Origin: Alphaproteobacteria bacterium
GTDB taxonomy: Bacteria > Pseudomonadota > Alphaproteobacteria > Micavibrionales > UBA2020
Length of the DNA stretch: 8,070 nucleotides
Direction: 5' to 3'
Assembly: GCA_023136145.1 (NCBI GenBank)
Contig: JAGLRU010000282.1
Coordinates: 1 to 8,070, forward strand
The notes beneath the pieces are model-generated. The model searched no databases. It worked only from the letters and a program-made list of their open reading frames with translations, and was not told where the DNA came from. Made by a program: the position numbers and the translations under genes. This document shows, piece by piece, positions 7,091-8,070 of this stretch (its first letter is position 1; each line of letters opens with the position of its first letter).

Positions 7091-7119
7091 TTGTAATTTT
7101 CCTGAAACATTGATACAAT
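7091..7119 (+). promoter_or_regulatory. Sigma70-like promoter with extended -10, for the hydrolase gene
   Basis: TTGTAA (7091-7096) and TACAAT (7114-7119) are separated by exactly 17 bases, and TG at 7111-7112 gives an extended -10. Start of transcription near 7126 would leave a leader of about 50 bases before the ATG at 7175. This makes the hydrolase gene independent of the rodA transcript. Confidence 0.55.
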
Positions 7120-7174
7120 TCAAGGTTGTAGGTTTTATTTTTGGTTCGTATTTGTATGCGCGTGCGAGGGTGTT

Positions 7175-7927
7175 ATGACAGACTCAAAATTTATTCCTGC
7201 TGAGTTCGACTCTTCCCTCGGCGCTGATCCTTCGGTTTACTCTCCAGAGAAGCTGAAGGAGGAAATGGGGCTGGCGAAGACGGATATCTTGAAAGAAGTA
7301 GCACTGCTTATTATAGACGTGCAAAACCAGTTTTGCATTCTCGAAGCTGGCGGCAATGCAGAAATTGAAACCATTTCAGAACATATCCAGTCTTCTCTCA
7401 CACCGGAATTCAGGAAAGCCGGAATTCAGGTTTATGCTATTTATTACCTTGATGACATGAAGAAGAAAGCTTCTGAAAGTGATTTTTATAAATTTACGCC
7501 GGATAAGAATGATACTCCTATCACAAAAACTGAATCTTCCGCGTTTCAAGGGAGCAACATCAAAGAAATTCTTGAAAAAGATCATAAGAAACGGCTGGTG
7601 GTATGCGGGTTTAATCTATCCTCCTGCGTTCTAAATACTGTCATGGATGCGCGCAAGGCCGGTTTTGAAGTGTGGTTGCTGCAGGATTTGACAGGAGATA
7701 ATGACCATTTCATTTACGAGAACAACCGTTCCAAGGAAGTTTCCTTGAGAGAGATGCAGGCAGAAGGCGTTGTAATGACGACTTCAGAAAAAGTTCTCAG
7801 ACAGCTTCGTGATCTGCACGAACTTTCAGTCCTAAAAGATTCGATGCGAGAATCAACAATGACCGCCGGGTGTGACACTCAAGCGCAAAAGAATGTGGCT
7901 TATCGCTCTCAAACTATAAATCAATAA
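7175..7927 (+). CDS. Cysteine hydrolase, isochorismatase-like family
   Basis: The 250-residue protein has the Asp-Lys-Cys catalytic triad of the isochorismatase/nicotinamidase superfamily: Asp48 in ALLIIDVQNQFC, Lys118 in TPITKTESSAF, and nucleophile Cys151 in GFNLSSCVLNT. The strand GFEVWLLQDLTGDND after the Cys is also typical. Members hydrolyse amides or, in isochorismatase, a vinyl ether; substrates cannot be read from the motifs, and no neighbour hints at one. It is longer than a minimal domain of about 180-200 residues: about 40 polar residues precede the first strand, and about 40 follow the fold. The turn before the Cys is NLSS, where many relatives have a T-D or T-E pair, so the pocket may be unusual. 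No signal peptide is seen, so it is probably cytosolic. GAGGG at 7166-7170 lies 4 bases before the ATG. The gene has its own promoter and tandem terminators. Confidence 0.88.
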   Translation: MTDSKFIPAEFDSSLGADPSVYSPEKLKEEMGLAKTDILKEVALLIIDVQNQFCILEAGGNAEIETISEHIQSSLTPEFRKAGIQVYAIYYLDDMKKKASESDFYKFTPDKNDTPITKTESSAFQGSNIKEILEKDHKKRLVVCGFNLSSCVLNTVMDARKAGFEVWLLQDLTGDNDHFIYENNRSKEVSLREMQAEGVVMTTSEKVLRQLRDLHELSVLKDSMRESTMTAGCDTQAQKNVAYRSQTINQ

Positions 7928-7949
7928 CCCCCAGCAAAGCTGGGGGTTT
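7928..7949 (+). terminator. Intrinsic terminator directly after the hydrolase stop
   Basis: CCCCCAGC (7928-7935), loop AAA, GCTGGGGG (7939-7946) form a perfect 8-base GC-rich stem followed by TTT. It begins at the base right after the TAA stop. The U tract is short. On the opposite strand it is followed by TTATTGATTT, so it may also stop transcripts arriving from the right. Confidence 0.8.
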
Positions 7950-7956
7950 GGAGGGG

Positions 7957-7976
7957 AACCGCTCAAAGCGGTTTTT
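7957..7976 (+). terminator. Second intrinsic terminator in tandem
   Basis: AACCGCT (7957-7963), loop CAA, AGCGGTT (7967-7973) form a perfect 7-base stem whose 3' side runs into five T residues (7972-7976). It lies 10 bases after the first hairpin and probably backs it up, since the first has only three T residues. Confidence 0.75.
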
Positions 7977-8070
7977 GCTCAGATGAGAGAGAACTGGTCG
8001 AGTTGCCTGTCCTCTTGTTTCTGCTTCTGGATATATAGTGTTTTCGTTTAATAATAAGACATTACTAATT

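Noticed and set aside
7914..8069. Minus-strand frame open from the right edge, and a second short one ending at TGA near 7980
   Set aside because: The first reads through both terminators and has no recognisable character; the second has an upstream stop after only about 20 codons and no start. A gene end beyond the edge cannot be excluded but is not supported.

Overview
This window looks like ordinary chromosome from an alphaproteobacterium of moderate GC content. The evidence is the style of the PBP2 and RodA proteins, of Kup, and of the N-terminal region of the GGDEF protein. A lineage near Rhodospirillales or Micavibrionales is a guess, since no rRNA or other marker is present. All complete genes lie on the + strand.

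Left part (1-1380): the first 123 bases hold the start of a minus-strand gene that leaves the window. It has a good ribosome binding site, a strong sigma70-like promoter and a clear signal peptide. It is divergent from a soluble diguanylate cyclase gene (337-1380) with an intact GGEEF active site and an altered inhibitory site. The 213-base divergent spacer carries an inverted repeat that brackets the minus-strand promoter.

Middle left (1381-1968): a 355-base element bounded by 20-base terminal inverted repeats (19/20 identical, TA at both ends). It contains the N-terminal piece of an IS5-like transposase and looks like an internally deleted, non-autonomous insertion sequence. A possible hybrid promoter at its right end points into the next gene. 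The kup leader follows.

Centre (1969-6917): kup, mrdA (PBP2) and rodA, tightly spaced (30 bases between kup and mrdA, a 4-base ATGA overlap between mrdA and rodA), probably one transcription unit. RodA polymerises glycan strands, PBP2 crosslinks them during cell elongation, and Kup imports potassium. Kup sits where many alphaproteobacteria have mreC/mreD, so the Rod operon appears split or rearranged here.

Right part (6918-8070): a 257-base AT-rich spacer with inverted repeats and an extended -10 promoter, then a cysteine hydrolase of the isochorismatase-like family (7175-7927) with tandem terminators directly after its stop codon. In the last 90 bases I can support no feature.

I see no CRISPR array, no tRNA or rRNA and no clear new defence or metabolic system. 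The least ordinary items are the IS-derived element, the edge gene with its bracketed promoter, and the kup-mrdA-rodA linkage.
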